From positions 57,628,616 to 57,692,615 of the forward strand of contig CM036756.1 in NCBI GenBank assembly GCA_020796225.1: a stretch of DNA of 64,000 nt, in the 5' to 3' direction. Every line of letters starts with the position of its first letter. Position 1 is the stretch's first letter. A program made the position numbers and the translations under genes. Of the stretch, positions 21,260 through 33,099 are shown piece after piece. Source of the DNA: Arion vulgaris. Its lineage: Eukaryota > Mollusca > Gastropoda > Stylommatophora > Arionidae. The notes under the pieces are model-generated. The model made no database searches. It saw nothing but the letters and a program-made list of their open reading frames with translations, and was not told the origin of the DNA.

Positions 21260-21515
21260 TTCACCCGTGTGTTGCTGGGGCTCTCAAGGGGAGCAAAGAA
21301 TAGTAACTGCGATCTACAATGCATCTCGTAAAAGACAACTGAGGTAAGGGCTTAGGGAAGCTACACTAGTAAATAAAAGACGTCGTAGAAATCGGGTGTG
21401 CTGGTCTACTTGTAGGTGCATAACTGGCACAACGTACAATCGCTCTTAGACTCAGATTACATACAGATCACAAAGAGTGATTAAGAAGTGGTCGATATGG
21501 AGCGTTAGAAGAAGA
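21260..21515 (+). mobile_element. SINE-B copy
   Basis: Starts near 'cccgtgtgttgctggggctc', contains 'aaaagacaactgaggtaagg' and 'ctacttgtaggtgcataact', and ends 'aagtggtcgatatggagcgt' with a GAAGAAGAAG tail. Confidence 0.75.
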
Positions 21516-21619
21516 AGAGACATTATTTGAAGTTCAAGTGTGTAGTAATTAATCTCGCCAACTTTAACATTCCCTAACTGAACGAGTCCGATATCCAATT
21601 TTAGCTCAGCACAATGTAA

Positions 21620-21697
21620 AGTGCCTAAAGCAGAACACGACCCCTGTCTCTTTCTATTGCTAACCAAACGCTCTAACTACTAAACTACTCCAACTTT
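21620..21697 (-). mobile_element. tRNA-like head fragment
   Basis: The minus strand has an A-box-like 'tagtttagtagttagagcg' and a weak B-box. Probably a SINE head without a recognisable body. Confidence 0.3.
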
Positions 21698-21699
21698 TA

Positions 21700-22616
21700 C
21701 CTTTCCTTATTTGGGCTACATAATCGATGCCAAATAACAGGCACAACGGCATATTGGATTTTTACTGCTCTTAGAGAGCAATTTGACAGAGAAAGGGACT
21801 GTTAATAGCCTTTCATAGAATGTTGGTTGCCACTATTATGTGAGCACACGCTTACATCTGATGGTTTAATAGAATTATTGGTGGTCTTTCACGCTTATTT
21901 GGAGAGGAAAAATAGAGAAAAATTGTTCGATACCAATGACTAAAAATAATATACTTCGGCAAAAGTAAAATAAATATAATTTCGCTTGATTAGAGCCAGT
22001 CAGAATTTCTATAAAAAAGAGCAGCGTATAATGTGTGTGGTTGGTTTTTTATTTGTTCTTTTTATTTTCCTCTCTTCACTTTACTATTTCTTCCGTCCAT
22101 CTCTGTCTCTAGTAACCACCTGTATTTGAGAACGGTGTATTTTTGTAGTTCCTCTACTTTCGTAAGATTGTCGTTACAAAATAAATCGAGCAACTGATTC
22201 ATCAGAAGCATAATAATAAATAGTAATAATATAATTCACAATCTATTAGGGTCGTAGGAGTGCTACAATGGAATAGACACTACTTAAAGTCGCTCCAAAG
22301 ATCTCTTTTTACTGCGAGGCAAACAAGTGAGCAAATGTCATTTGCTAACCAATATTTGATGTTATTAACCTATGATTTTCTTTGCCTCTCTTTTCTTCTA
22401 CCACCCGAGACTGTTCAATACAGAATTGTTTCTGACAAGATGTATTGTCTGTTCACATGTCCGAACCGAGTGAGCTTGTCAGTGAGTAGTCACAGTTTTT
22501 ACTTCAAGCAACAGTTTGTCCCATAATTTCTGTGCTAGTGAGCAACACTCAAATAACTCATCATTGTCTCATGTAAACTCGTAAAGCTAACAATATTCCC
22601 TACACAAATCAGCTGC
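21700..22616. other. No recognisable feature
   Basis: About 0.9 kb of AT-rich sequence up to the TA target of the transposon at 22619. A short ORF at 22260-22526 has no recognisable domain. Confidence 0.4.
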
Positions 22617-22618
22617 TA

Positions 22619-24798
22619 TAGTCTGTCCATTAATTCGTGAGCACGTTTGAAATTGATTTTCTCGAAAACTACCTGTTGGATCTCAGTGGTTTTTTGCATG
22701 CAGCCTTAGAATATCCATGACGCTAAAATAAAGCTAACCAGTAGTCCATAGATGCTACGGATTTTGCACATCGGCGAATTCCTTTGATCTTTTATGACAA
22801 TTGCAAATACGGAGGCTCAAATTTTAGATTTTACAGTATCCCTAGAATTTGTCCATGTCAATTCTATTCATAGGTGTATCTCCATATTAACTTGATAGGT
22901 CAAGTAATTAAGTGTGTTGCCCTTTATGTGCAATCGTGAACTTGGATACAGTATTCAACAGTTAGTCCTCCCTTCGGTCACCATTAGACCCCAGGGTGTC
23001 TTAACTTCACCACAAATTGTATGATGGTAGACGCATTTGGATATGGAAATGTATACGTTGCTATTTCTCAGTCTGTAATCAAAATATGATTTGTATCATC
23101 CCGAATCTGACGATTCCATGAGGTTGATAATTGTTACTGGCTGGACAAATTGTAATCCATCTCGGTGCCAATACTCGTCTTCCTCTCGGAGCACATGTTC
23201 AACACACTTCTTCCAGAACTGCATGTCTATCATTGAGAAGGACTCACGTGTCCGAACTTCAACATCACACATTTTAAACGTTCTGTTCGGCAACTTGCCC
23301 TTTACTTTAGCCCAGACAAGCTCTATCGGATTGAGGTAAGCATGATATGGAGGTAGTCGCAAAGACCTGTGGCCGTATTCCGCAATGATTTTGTCAATAT
23401 GAAACACCTTTGTCTTATTTGTCATCCTCACCAGGTGCAACAACTCGGGTTTCAAATATTTATCATCGAAGCTGACATTTTCCTTAGCAAGCCAAGTCCT
23501 AATTTGATCTTTTGTATTTGATGCAGTTGGTACTTTGTTTTCCGCTGATACTGCGTTGTGATAGGATGCATTATCCATTACCAAGCATGATGGTCTGTTT
23601 AGAATTGGAAGTAGATCTTTCTCCATCCAGTGCCTGAAAATATGTCCATTCATTTCTGTGTGGTAGTCCCTACCGTCGGTACTTTTGATTGGAAAATAAG
23701 TCCAGCGTCATGGACAAGACCTTCTTCACTGCTTCCTGCATGTGTTAGTGTAATACGCTGGCCTTTGCTGCTTGGTATTTTTCTTTCTGTTCACCGTCTA
23801 CTGATTGCCATTCTTTAGCATTGATGTGGTGAGCATTGACCCAGGATTCGTCCAAATATACAATATCATAGCCTTGCCTCCGCCGCTCACGGAAACTCCT
23901 CAGGTATTTACTTCGGGCAGCAATTAAATGTGGCTTTTCACAAATAATATTCCTGCCGCCTATAGTTTTTCTGAAGGTGAAGCCGGCGGCTCTTACAATT
24001 TTTCATAGAGTACTTTTAGAAATGTCTATGCTGCAATCTGATTGCAGTTTTAATTTCAGTTTCCTGAGAGTAACAAGTTGATTTGTCGCAAACATTTTCA
24101 AGAGCTCCCGTCTTATGACATCTATGTCAAAGTCGTCAATTGTTCTTTTCCTTCCTTGCTTGACATTAGTGCACTTTGTGTCCTGTTTAATCCATTTGGA
24201 AAAGGAATCTCTATTCAGACCAAGCGCCAGTTGCGTTCGTTTCTCAGGGTTATGAATATCGCAATATAGATGACCTCTTAGATTCCCTACGGAAGTGTTG
24301 GTATAGTAAAACTGTAACCTTCTGCATTGTTATAAATGTGCACTTCAGACTCATTATGAATGTGATATCAATGTCAGTTTTGATAAGCCAACAAATATGA
24401 TACAATAGCTTCATACAAATAGCGAGATACGCCTATAACTATACAACGGTATCCCAATTATAACGTCATATGCTTTCCGCTTTCAAAGTCGACTGGGTTA
24501 GGTGCACGGGATTTCGTGAAATTGTTGTATACTCACGATATTTCTATGTTACCATAATGTATTTTTAGAACAACGCGTCTGTGTACCGTAGATCTGTTAC
24601 TATTGTGTACAATCCGGTGAGGTTGATTTTAATATAACCTGAAGAAGAAATATTTCAAACTACATCAAATTTTCTTGGAAAAAATATTTCTCTAGCGTTA
24701 TGGATATTCTAAGGCTGCATGCAAAAATCACTGAGATCCAACAGGTAGTTTTCGAGAAAATCAATTTCAAACGTGCTCACGAATTAATGGACAGACTA
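22619..24798 (-). mobile_element. IS630/Tc1/mariner-type transposon with ~105-bp TIRs
   Basis: A complete element of 2180 bp. Ends 22619-22728 and 24690-24798 are inverted repeats, nearly identical over about 105 bp, starting tagtctgtccattaattcg. TA lies on each side (22617-22618 and 24799-24800), the target duplication of this superfamily. It contains a single transposase gene on the minus strand (24354-23096), now broken. TIR identity suggests relatively recent transposition. Confidence 0.92.
23096..24354 (-). pseudogene. DDE transposase with wide D-E spacing (Sailor/DD82E-like)
   Basis: Begins MSLKCTFITMQKVTVLLY at 24354. An early frameshift follows (near 24280), then LGLNRDSFSKWIK and GRKRTIDDFDID in the helix-turn-helix region, an in-frame stop near 24005, and YDIVYLDESWVNAHH with the first catalytic Asp (near 23860). 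A stop and a frameshift lie near 23735-23700. From 23653 the frame is open to the stop: CLVMDNASYHNAV (second Asp) and HAYLNPIELVWAKVKG (Glu). By my count 83 residues separate the second Asp and the Glu, far more than the 34-41 of ordinary Tc1/mariner, and close to the DD82E family (Sailor) as I remember it. Inactive as read. Confidence 0.85.
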
Positions 24799-24800
24799 TA

Positions 24801-25924
24801 GCACACACATTAAATGCATAAGGCAAACGCCAGAGTGCCAACTCCACAGTCCGTCACTTGCATTTGTAATTTAGGTAGAAACAGTTGTCACGACAAAACA
24901 CAGTAGTCTGTACAGGCATTCCTGCATAAGGCAGCTTTTAAATCGACGGCGACTAGCTGCCCACCATTTTATAACTAAGCATTTCCCAACACAACCGCTG
25001 TAGGCACAACAAAACCCAACTACACTGCCGTAGGTGCTTCCCCATATCCTGCAAAGAATAGTTATTTTATTCCTAACAAATTTGTTCGTTTTGTATTCTT
25101 TGAAAGAGATCAGCAACATCATTCTATAACATTTATTTTCAAAAGTTCTGATTCCTTTCTCTATTTCGCTACTTATTGTTCAGCTCTCAAACCCATACAA
25201 AATAATCGAGAGTAAATAATCGATAGTACTAGCGATTTACATAGATTGATCTTAACTTAAAAAAAAAGATATAAACTTTTCGAAATCACATTTTGCCTTG
25301 ACGTGACAGTTGTTCACCACAAGTATAACTTCAACAATTGAAACAAAAGCGAAACTTGTTGATACAGCGCGTGCACTTACATTTATGTGTAGTGACATTT
25401 TAATTCGTTTCTCACTGTTCTATTTTTTATGTATTCGTATGCAACAAATGTGTTAATAGCGCCGAGAAACAGATGGACACTAATGAAATGCAGACATCTA
25501 CTACTCACAGTGCTTTTGTTATCTAATGTTGAAGCATGCATTATTCACAATTATATTATTCTCAAAATGCATTTGATGCTATTTGTGAATAATTCATTGT
25601 AGAACACAGCAGGTACTCGTACATTTGTAAAATCGTGTTATATTTCTATACATTCTCATATATGAAATAGCTCTCTGGTACTTAACATAAGATACTTAAA
25701 ATAGTCTAGCTTTAATACTCAGCTTCGTCTAGGATTTGTGTTCTTTGTAAATACATTGTGTATTCTATTATATTTTATATAATAAAAAATTAAAAAATAA
25801 ATACTTGCATGATATTTAAAAAAAACCCAACTAAATTATTTATTCAAGTGAATATTGGGATGAAGAGCAGTCTTTTATTATAAATCTTGGCATACATGTC
25901 AACCAAATATTTATGCAGTATTTT
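24801..25924. other. No recognisable feature
   Basis: About 1.1 kb of strongly AT-rich sequence. A minus-strand ORF at 24871-25122 has no known domain. No repeat family of this window is seen. Confidence 0.4.
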
Positions 25925-26140
25925 TCTTCTTTCTATAATCCTGATTTGTCTCATAACGTTAGAATAAAAATATATTTATTGAAAGGGCCCCTGTGTGTGT
26001 TTCGTACATGGTGTCTTTCACTGCATTTGTCATTTATGTAGTCACCTTTGCATTGACAATCGTTTTATTTGTATCCACTGTATCTGAGCAACACTTTGAG
26101 GTGCACTGTCGCACTGTATATTTTTAGAAATTAAGTTACT
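25925..26140 (-). mobile_element. RTE-like LINE 3' end
   Basis: Collinear with the reverse 3' end at 43908-44095: a 'cctgatttgtctcataacgt' start, then 'catggtgtctttcactgcat', then 'tatctgagcaacactttgag'. Diverged, no ORF. Confidence 0.6.
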
Positions 26141-26284
26141 GAATTCTATAAAGTATTATATACAAATAGCTTCATATAGATTATGTGATCTATGTTTTGT
26201 AAGATACATATTTTGGTTCATGAGGAGGCCTATCGGAAAATGTATACCACATATTCGGTTTGCCAGGTGGCTTGTCATATTATA

Positions 26285-26348
26285 AAAGTTAAGCACAATG
26301 ACTACGTCTGAAAGAATTGCGAAAGAAGTAAAAAAAAAAAAAAAAAGG
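26285..26348 (+). mobile_element. SINE-F 3' fragment with A-tail
   Basis: Carries 'gcacaatgactacgtctgaa' as in the SINE at 31185-31490, followed by a run of about 17 A. Only the 3' end is present. Confidence 0.4.
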
Positions 26349-26536
26349 ATTTGAGCATAATCCTTTTAGGTTCTTCATGTTACAAATTTATTGCCTTCTA
26401 ATGTAATATCAAGTAACAATTGCTGGTTAAAAAAACCATGTCTCAATATGAACTGAAATAAGGGTAATAACTGAAATAAACACATAATGGACTAATGATT
26501 TATTACTACAATGAATTATCTGGTATTAAAAAAAAA

Positions 26537-26638
26537 GTATCTGACACTGCATTTCCCAATATACCACATGATATGTAAAGAAAAATAGTATCTGACACTG
26601 CATTTCCCAATATACCACATGATATGTAAAGAAAAATA
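26537..26638. repeat. 51-bp tandem duplication
   Basis: Two adjacent, essentially identical 51-bp units starting gtatctgacactgcatttcc at 26537 and 26588. Confidence 0.95.
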
Positions 26639-26699
26639 GTAAAGAAACCCGTTTTATACCTTGAGGTAAATTGGGTAATACGGTGTTAGTTTCGTATTT

Positions 26700-26850
26700 T
26701 TCATTGACCGTCAGCACATGATGGGTGATGTGGTCAACATGTGGTCAACATCACGGCGACCGCCTTTACTTCCCAGGGCTTTTCTTGGTACTTAATTAAG
26801 GCTGGATCGACCTGAGAGCCGTTACCGTCAGACAAATATTCCAAGAAAAC
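26700..26850 (-). mobile_element. SINE-E fragment (reverse orientation)
   Basis: Reverse complement of the SINE-E body at 38440-38560: 'attgaccgtcagcacatgat', then 'gatcgacctgagagccgtta'. A 13-bp stretch, catgtggtcaac, is locally repeated. Confidence 0.6.
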
Positions 26851-26989
26851 TATGAAATTTAACCTGGACAACTAGCCTAAGAAACGAGTTAACAAACGAC
26901 TACGCTACTGCTTTTCTTCACATTATATGAACAATAATTATACACTTTTAATACTTTTATATATCCTATTCAATTTAACACCCAGCTAT

Positions 26990-27480
26990 TCCAGTAGTGA
27001 CTAAAAGACAGATTATAAATTTAATCTTTATACCAACACTGTGCTACCAGAGCCAAACATGGGCACTGACAAAAGAACAAGAAAGGAAAATTACCACATG
27101 CGAAATGAGATGCCTGAGGAAAGCAGTAAATAAAACAAGAAGAGACCATATAATAAATGAGGAAATTAGAAGAACAGTCGGAACAACACCTGCTATTAGA
27201 TTTATTGAAAAACAGAGACTCAAATGGTTTGGCCACTTGGTCAGAATGAACCCGAATACACCAGTTGCAAGAGCGTACAACCTGAAAATGGAATCATCAA
27301 GAGGAAGGGGCAGACCAAGAAAAGATGGGTTGATGGAGTTACAGACATCTTAAAACTCCACAATACCACACCATATCAAGCGACCGAGCGTGCATTATCT
27401 CGGAAACCGATCATCAGTTAAACCTGCTACGCCTAGCGGCAAAAAGCAGTGAAGGACAAAAGAAAGAAAGAAGAAAGAAA
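26990..27480 (+). pseudogene. RTE-like LINE C-terminal region, second subfamily
   Basis: Plus-strand frame 26997-27353 reads FIPTLCYQSQTWALTKEQ, CEMRCLRKAVNKTRRDH, RLKWFGHLVRMNPNT and GRGRPRKDG, followed after a frameshift by KKRWVDGVTDILK to 27421. It ends with an (aaag)n tail at 27465-27480. Same block order as 9468-9930 but clearly diverged in sequence; related to the copies at 42.1 and 45.1 kb. 5'-truncated. Confidence 0.8.
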
Positions 27481-27534
27481 GATTCAATTTAACCAACTCT
27501 AAACGTCATCCGTTTAAAATTGTTAACGCATTAG

Positions 27535-28200
27535 AACTTCAGCTATTGGCTTAACCAACATCGTAATAAATGGCCATACACTGGAGAAAGTTGAACATTT
27601 TACATATTTGGGTAGTAAAGTGTCAAACAACGGAGACACGATGAAAGAAATAAACTCTCGTATTGCTATAGCAGCTAGTGCCTTCACTAAATTAACGAAT
27701 ATCTGGCAATCTCAAGACCTTAGTATATGCACAAAAGTTAAATTATTTAGGTCATGTGTGATTCCTGTACTGACCTACGGTTGTGAAAGTTGAAAATCAA
27801 CAAAGAAAATTGATAAGAAACTGGACAGCTTTGAGAATAAATGTCTACGAAAATTATTAAAAGTAAAATGGAGTGATTTCGTTTCTAACAACACAGTGAG
27901 AGATAAAAACACACCAACAACCCGTATCAAATATTATAAGGAAACGAAGGTGGAAATATTTAGGTCATGTTCTTAGATCAGACGGAAAGAGACTAAATCG
28001 ACAAGTCCTTATGTGGTCACCAGTTGGGAAAAGAAAACATGGAAGACCAAAGACCACTCTTCGAAGAACCATCCAACAAGAAAGTAAACTATTGGGATGT
28101 AAAACCATACAAGATCTGCTAGCAAAGAACCGTATCACATGGAGATCTAAAACCTCTGCCCTATGTGCCGCCTTTGGCACGAAAGGAACAAACTAAACTA
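27535..28200 (+). pseudogene. LINE C-terminal region
   Basis: A different LINE lineage. Plus strand gives TLEKVEHFTYLGSKVSNNGD (27590s), VIPVLTYGCES, a stop, then DSFENKCLRKLLKVKWSDFV, and in the last frame (28011-28196) WSPVGKRKHGRPKTTLRRTI and TWRSKTSALCAAFG. This ordered set of motifs is the tail of a non-LTR retrotransposon ORF2. Endonuclease and RT core are missing. Abuts the RTE tail at 27480. Confidence 0.75.
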
Positions 28201-28264
28201 ACTATTGGCTTAACCGCGCATGATTGTTGCAGTTAAACACTTTTAATGAATGAAAGAAAAACGT

Positions 28265-28485
28265 AGCATATCCTAAAGGATGTAGCCATCAACAACAGGC
28301 GTTGATTTTCTAGGCACCACTTATACGTTCAGTAGTTTGCCATTGCTTTCTGAACGGATGTCTATTTTTACCTTTTGTAAAAATCATATGGAAACCAATT
28401 TGTTTCCAAACTTGCCCACCGTGGGATTTCAACCAGGTACGCTTGGGTTCGTGATCTAGCTAACTACCACTAGATCTACAGATGC
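28265..28485 (-). mobile_element. SINE-D copy (reverse orientation)
   Basis: Reverse complement of the family at 43668-43872 and 54795-55045: 'acgttcagtagtttgccatt', 'ctttctgaacgg' and a tRNA-like head at 28425-28480. Confidence 0.65.
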
Positions 28486-29269
28486 TCACACTTTTAATAC
28501 AAGTGAATAAAGTTAAAACAACAGAGAATAACATCGAATATTTCTCTCTGATAGATCATACAGCGACTTCTGCTCTCTTGATTTTCCAGCCGGTGAAAAT
28601 AATTTATTTTATTGTGAGCACAAGTGAAACTGTTTGGAGACCATGTTGATTTAAAAACGGTCTCTATGGTCCTTCGTTACAATAAAGTAATAAAAATTAA
28701 CGAACCGAGCGAAGTGCTTGTTGATCAAACAGTTGTAAAGAGAACAGACTAGCGAATAATAAAATAACGGGTTAAATTTTGAGGTTGTTCAATAATTGTG
28801 TTGCTGATCGATAGATCACAATATTATGCAAATGCTAGATGCCAACAGCCTGGAAGGAAATCATCCAATGTTTAGGGGCTAAATGACAAAGAGGAAAGAG
28901 GATGAGGGCAACGGAATTCGATCTGTCGTGGTGATTGATACTTGAGACATCTCCCGTGAGAGTAGCGTGTGAAATAAGCTGTATGAATCCTCTACGTGAA
29001 AGGACTTCTCTAGGGACGAATTTTTGTCGAATCAATGTGTTCCTGTTGAAATGTGCGCCTTGTGTTCAAACATAATGACGTGTCGGTGATTGAGTAGGAA
29101 AAAAATGTGGATGGCGTGGTATTACATACACGGAGATTTTATTCACGTTAGGGTTGAATAGTGGATGATGAACTGTTTATTCTCATTATAATTACTCAGT
29201 ATAGCGAGAACATTCATGGTTACATGTAACTGATTATATTCTCATTACAAAAACTTACTCCAAATCATA
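28486..29269. other. No recognisable feature
   Basis: AT-rich spacer of about 780 bp. No exon or window repeat seen. Confidence 0.4.
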
Positions 29270-29424
29270 AGCGAGAGAACATTTAGCTGGTTACAGCAGT
29301 AACTTCGCATTAGATTATAATTACTCAGTATAAGCGAGAGAACATTTAGCTGGTTACAGCAGTAACTTCGCATTAGATTATAATTACTCAGTATAAGCGA
29401 GAGAACATTTAGCTGGTTACGTAA
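29270..29424. repeat. 63-bp tandem repeat, about 2.5 units
   Basis: Units start agcgagagaacatttagctg at 29270, 29333 and 29396. A related, more diverged half-unit lies just upstream (29200-29269). Confidence 0.93.
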
Positions 29425-29694
29425 CTGAGTAAACTGATCGCTAGTTTAGTACGGAAAAATAGATAATTTTCCAGGAGATGGTTTCCAACATCATGTACAT
29501 GAACCAGCTTTAAATGTGTACCTGGATCGGTTAGTTAGTCAAGGTAAGTTAGTGAGGGAGTGAACTCAAATGCTTGTTGTTGTCAACTATTGCGAGTCCT
29601 CTAATATATTGATCAGATCTGGTTTACTTTTTACAAGGAAAATTGTTATTCACAAAATATGGATCTTTGGTCTTCTTTTTCATCTTCTTCTTCC

Positions 29695-30115
29695 AACGTT
29701 TTCTAACATCGACTTGCATACTTCTCGTTTTCTAACATCGACTTGCATACTTCTCGTTTTCTAACATCGACTTGCATACTTCTCGTTTTCTAACATCGAC
29801 TTGCATACTTCTCGTTTTCTAACATCGACTTGCATACTTCTCGTTTTCTAACATCGACTTGCATACTTCTCCCGTTTCTCGTTTAACATCGACTTGCATA
29901 ATTCTCGTTTTCTAACATCGACTTGCACTTTTAATTGCTCGTTTTCTAACATCGACTTGCATACTTCTCGTTTTCTAACATCGACTTGCATACTTCTCGT
30001 TTTCTAACATCGACTTGCATACTTCTCGTTTTCTAACATCGACTTGCATAATTCTCGTTTTCTAACATCGACTTGCATACTTCTCGTTTTCTAACATCGA
30101 CTTGCATACTTCTCG
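29695..30115. repeat. 29-bp minisatellite, about 14 units
   Basis: Unit ttctaacatcgacttgcata followed by cttctcgtt, repeated head to tail with a few insert-bearing units near 29870-29945. It abuts the 5' end of the SINE-B copy at 30113. Confidence 0.95.
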
Positions 30116-30375
30116 CCCTTGTGTTGTCGGGGTTCACAAGTGAAGCAAAGAATAGTAACACTGCAACATACAAGGGTTGTTGTAAGAGGCGACTGAAGTA
30201 GGGGCCTAGGGAAACTACCCTAGTAAATACAAATCGTGGCAGAAATCGAATGGGCTGGCCTACTTGTAGGCGCATAACTGGCACAATGTGCAATCCCTTT
30301 TAGGCTCAGATGACATACATATCATAAAGAGAGGTTTAACAAGTGGTTGATATGGAGCCTTCGAAGACGAAATAT
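30113..30375 (+). mobile_element. SINE-B copy
   Basis: Begins gcccttgtgttgtcggggtt directly after the 29-bp array, contains 'gtaagaggcgactgaagtag' and 'gtaggcgcataactggcaca', and ends 'aagtggttgatatggagcct'. Confidence 0.75.
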
Positions 30376-30579
30376 ACTTCTAAAGTGGTTAGGGTCAACC
30401 GGAGTCTACGTACATATCCATGTGGCTTGACTTGAATTGAATTACAGGGTATGTGTCTCTTTAACCTTGCTGGTGCCACATGTGCGTTTGTAAATAGGGC
30501 TAAACATTCATAAGGGAAAGACAAAGAAAATTAGAATTAACCAAGGAAACAACAATCTGATTTCCCTAGGCGAAATCCA

Positions 30580-31095
30580 CTTCAAGAGGTAGAATCATAC
30601 ACATACTTGGGAAGTAATGTAGACAAAGGGGATGGGGGGAGATAGAACGATATATCAGAGTAAGAATACAGAAGGCAAGAGTAGCTTTTATTTCACTGTG
30701 AAATCTATGGAAGTCTAATGAAATCAAATCTAGAACCGATGTTATAATAATTAACTCCAATGTTAAAGCAGTTCTTCTGTATGGATCAGAAACTTGAAAA
30801 TCGTCTAAAGCAATAACGCATACATTGCAAACTTTCATCAACTGGTGTATGTGTATAATAGAGGGACTGAGATGGTATGATAGTGTCACAAATGAGGACC
30901 GTATGGAGAGAACAAGGCAGATTCCAATGAACCATGAGGTGAAAGAAATACGAAAAAAATGAAGAAGAGACTTGGAGGAAGAGATTAACAATATTCAGAA
31001 TAGCTGGAGAGAGCTGTAGGAGATTAAGACAGAAAGACCTGTTATGAGTTGGCTGATGGCTTATGCCCCAATAGGGGTTTAAAAAGCATGAGAGA
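30580..31095 (+). pseudogene. LINE C-terminal remnant
   Basis: Plus strand reads VESYTYLGSNVDKGDGG at 30590-30640, then broken blocks, and near the end an SWRELQE-like segment and SWLMAYAPIGV before a purine-rich tail (gagagaaag). The long minus-strand ORF over it is a shadow. Same family as 18380-18850. Confidence 0.6.
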
Positions 31096-31184
31096 GAAAG
31101 ATTATTGGTGGTCTTTCACACTCATTTGAGGGTCTACAATGAATTAAAATATTTTAACGTCACTGACTAAAAATAATATAATTC

Positions 31185-31495
31185 GACTGGGTGGCCGATA
31201 ACCGAGTTGATAGCACGCAGTGCTAGTGACTAGTGCTGGGAAAATTCCTGGGTTCGAGTCTAGCTTAAGCCAAACATTCTCGGTGCGCACAATGTACACA
31301 AAATGACTACAAGAAACCCTAAACGTTTACGTAGTGCTCTAAATTAAAAGTACCTCTGAAGTCGGAGTAAGGTTCTCATGAACGGCGAGGGACGCTGGTG
31401 ATAAGGAAAGCAAGCCCTCACTCATAAACCAGTCAGAGGTGCTATATTAGGTGCAATGACTACGTCTGAATTGATAACGGGAGAACGGGAAAAAA
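31185..31495 (+). mobile_element. SINE-F copy with tRNA-like head
   Basis: The best copy of this family. A tRNA-like head at 31190-31265 has an A-box-like 'taaccgagttgatagcacg' and a B-box 'gggttcgagtct'. The body includes 'ctgaagtcggagtaaggttc' and 'gctggtgataaggaaagcaa', and the 3' end 'cagtcagaggtgctatatta'. Fragments are at 7025, 26285 and 57610. Confidence 0.75.
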
Positions 31496-31714
31496 GTAGC
31501 TATTATGGGATAATGTGACATGTTTATAACAGAAATGACAGAGATATGCAACAGTGAACACAACCACCGTTTCGATCAATAGGCCTTTCATCAGAGTGCA
31601 TCATTAAAAATACAACAAAAAGCAATATCGATAACATTAACAAAGAGAATTATAATAGCAAAATCTAAAGTACGGGGAACTAAACACCATTGGACATATT
31701 AGCAAGTAGCAAGT

Positions 31715-31915
31715 CTTTTTTCTTCTTTTTATTTCATCTCCAATCCTATTTGCCTCACAGCGTCAGGATACAAAGAGGTTCTAGAATGGGTTCTTATGTG
31801 TGTTGGCGCATTGTACATGGTATCTTTCACTGCCTCTGTTATTTATGTGGTCCACTTTTTGCGTGAACAACCTTTTTGCTTTGTATCCACTGTTGATAAA
31901 CTGTTCCCGTCTCTT
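31715..31915 (-). mobile_element. RTE-like LINE 3' end
   Basis: Collinear with 43905-44080 in reverse orientation: a 'tgcctcacagcgtcaggata' start, then 'ctgttatttatgtggtccac', then 'ctttgtatccactgttgata'. Only about 200 bp remain. Confidence 0.65.
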
Positions 31916-31984
31916 TCCGATATGTAAAGTATTTAACTTGTTTTAATTTATGTATGTTGATGGAGAATAAGTAGTTTGACTGTG

Positions 31985-32125
31985 TTATCTAGCCATCACA
32001 CTCCATGTGTAGTGCTACGGAGTTCGTGCACTGCCGGTGAGATCTTCATGTGTAAGAAATGGTAAGAATGAGACACGGTTACTCACCGAAGAGCAATTAT
32101 GATGGTACTATCATTGCACTCAATC
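31985..32125 (+). mobile_element. SINE-A 3' part
   Basis: 'gtgctacggagttcgtgcac' then 'cggtgagatcttcatgtgta' then 'ggttactcaccgaagagcaa'. 5' end missing. Confidence 0.7.
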
Positions 32126-32299
32126 TGCTTAGAAGATTTATTATGATTAAATTTTGATTAATGATTACTTGATCAACAATTATATCTCTTTGTGTAGATT
32201 CACACATGATCAAGTTCACTTAACAGACGTGAAAGAGTTTACATACTGAAAAAATAAATAATTTGCCTCGCTGTTACATACATTTCTCATTTCTATATA

Positions 32300-32765
32300 T
32301 ATCCTTTCGTGTCCTGATTGATACACACGGCTTCCACAAGAGACATCCACTAGTGCCGTTCTGCTGCCTTTCTACAAACCGTCTCCCACGTCAGGCTGCT
32401 CTCTTTCAACTATCTCTCCACAGTTCTTCTCCATGTTTCCTTTGGACGTCCAGACCTTCTCTTCCCATCCGCTGTCCATCTGAGAGCTGTCCTAGCCAAT
32501 GCCCCCACTGGCATACGACATACATGCCCAAACCACCTCCATCTCGTCTATTAATGATGGTCTCCAAGGATGCACAATCTGTTCATTTCAAAAGTTCCTC
32601 ATTTCTTATGGTATTTGGCTAGAAAATTTGCAGATTCTTCTTAAACATTTGTTCTGAAATGTCTCCAACTTGTGTATTATGTGTTGGGTTCCAGTTTTCA
32701 CTACTGTATAATAGCACTCCCAGCTTATCAATCAAAATCGTACTGGCAAGGTCAGTCACTGGACG
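32300..32765 (-). pseudogene. LINE C-terminal region
   Basis: Minus-strand reading gives a degraded post-RT block at 32750-32620, PNTIRNEELLK at about 32610, a W-F/G-H block, a GREGLDVQRKHGEEL frame (GRPKETWRRTV-like in the next frame), and ELKESSLTWETVCRKAAERH near 32370. The ORF on the plus strand (32263-32622) is a shadow. Confidence 0.65.
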
Positions 32766-32867
32766 CTGGTGGAGACATTGCGAAGGAGATCGGAGCATGT
32801 ATGGACATGTCCGGTGTACAGTGAAGATTTTCCAAACTGAAACTGAAACAGATGCCAACGCTTCCTC

Positions 32868-33098
32868 TAGTGAAAAAGAAAAGGAATGTTGCTAGGAACA
32901 GTAGAATGGTTACAAAATAAAACAAGATCGCAAAAGTGGTAAAACCGTTTTCATGGGAGCGTTGAGAGAAAAAAAAAACCCAAGAAAAATTGTTTTCTTG
33001 AAATCTGATTAGCGCTAAATCCAGCGGAGCAAAATAGGGCGCCATGAACGTTTGACACGGGCACATGACTCCCGCGGGCGTCGTGTTAGACAGCGCTG
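32868..33098. repeat. Dispersed repeat H, copy 2
   Basis: Same orientation as 16640-16885; shares 'gaatggttacaaaataaaac', 'ttcttgaaatctgattagcg' and 'gcgccatgaacgtttgacac'. Confidence 0.6.
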
Positions 33099-33099
33099 A

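Noticed and set aside
24871..25122. 83-codon minus-strand ORF with several Cys
   Set aside because: No domain or splice signals recognised; low-complexity AT-rich surroundings.
29695..30115. CRISPR-like array (29-bp repeats)
   Set aside because: Units are directly adjacent with no spacers, and the DNA is animal, not prokaryotic. It is a minisatellite.
30566..30991. 141-codon minus-strand ORF
   Set aside because: Shadow of a plus-strand LINE remnant whose post-RT YLGS motif is on the other strand.
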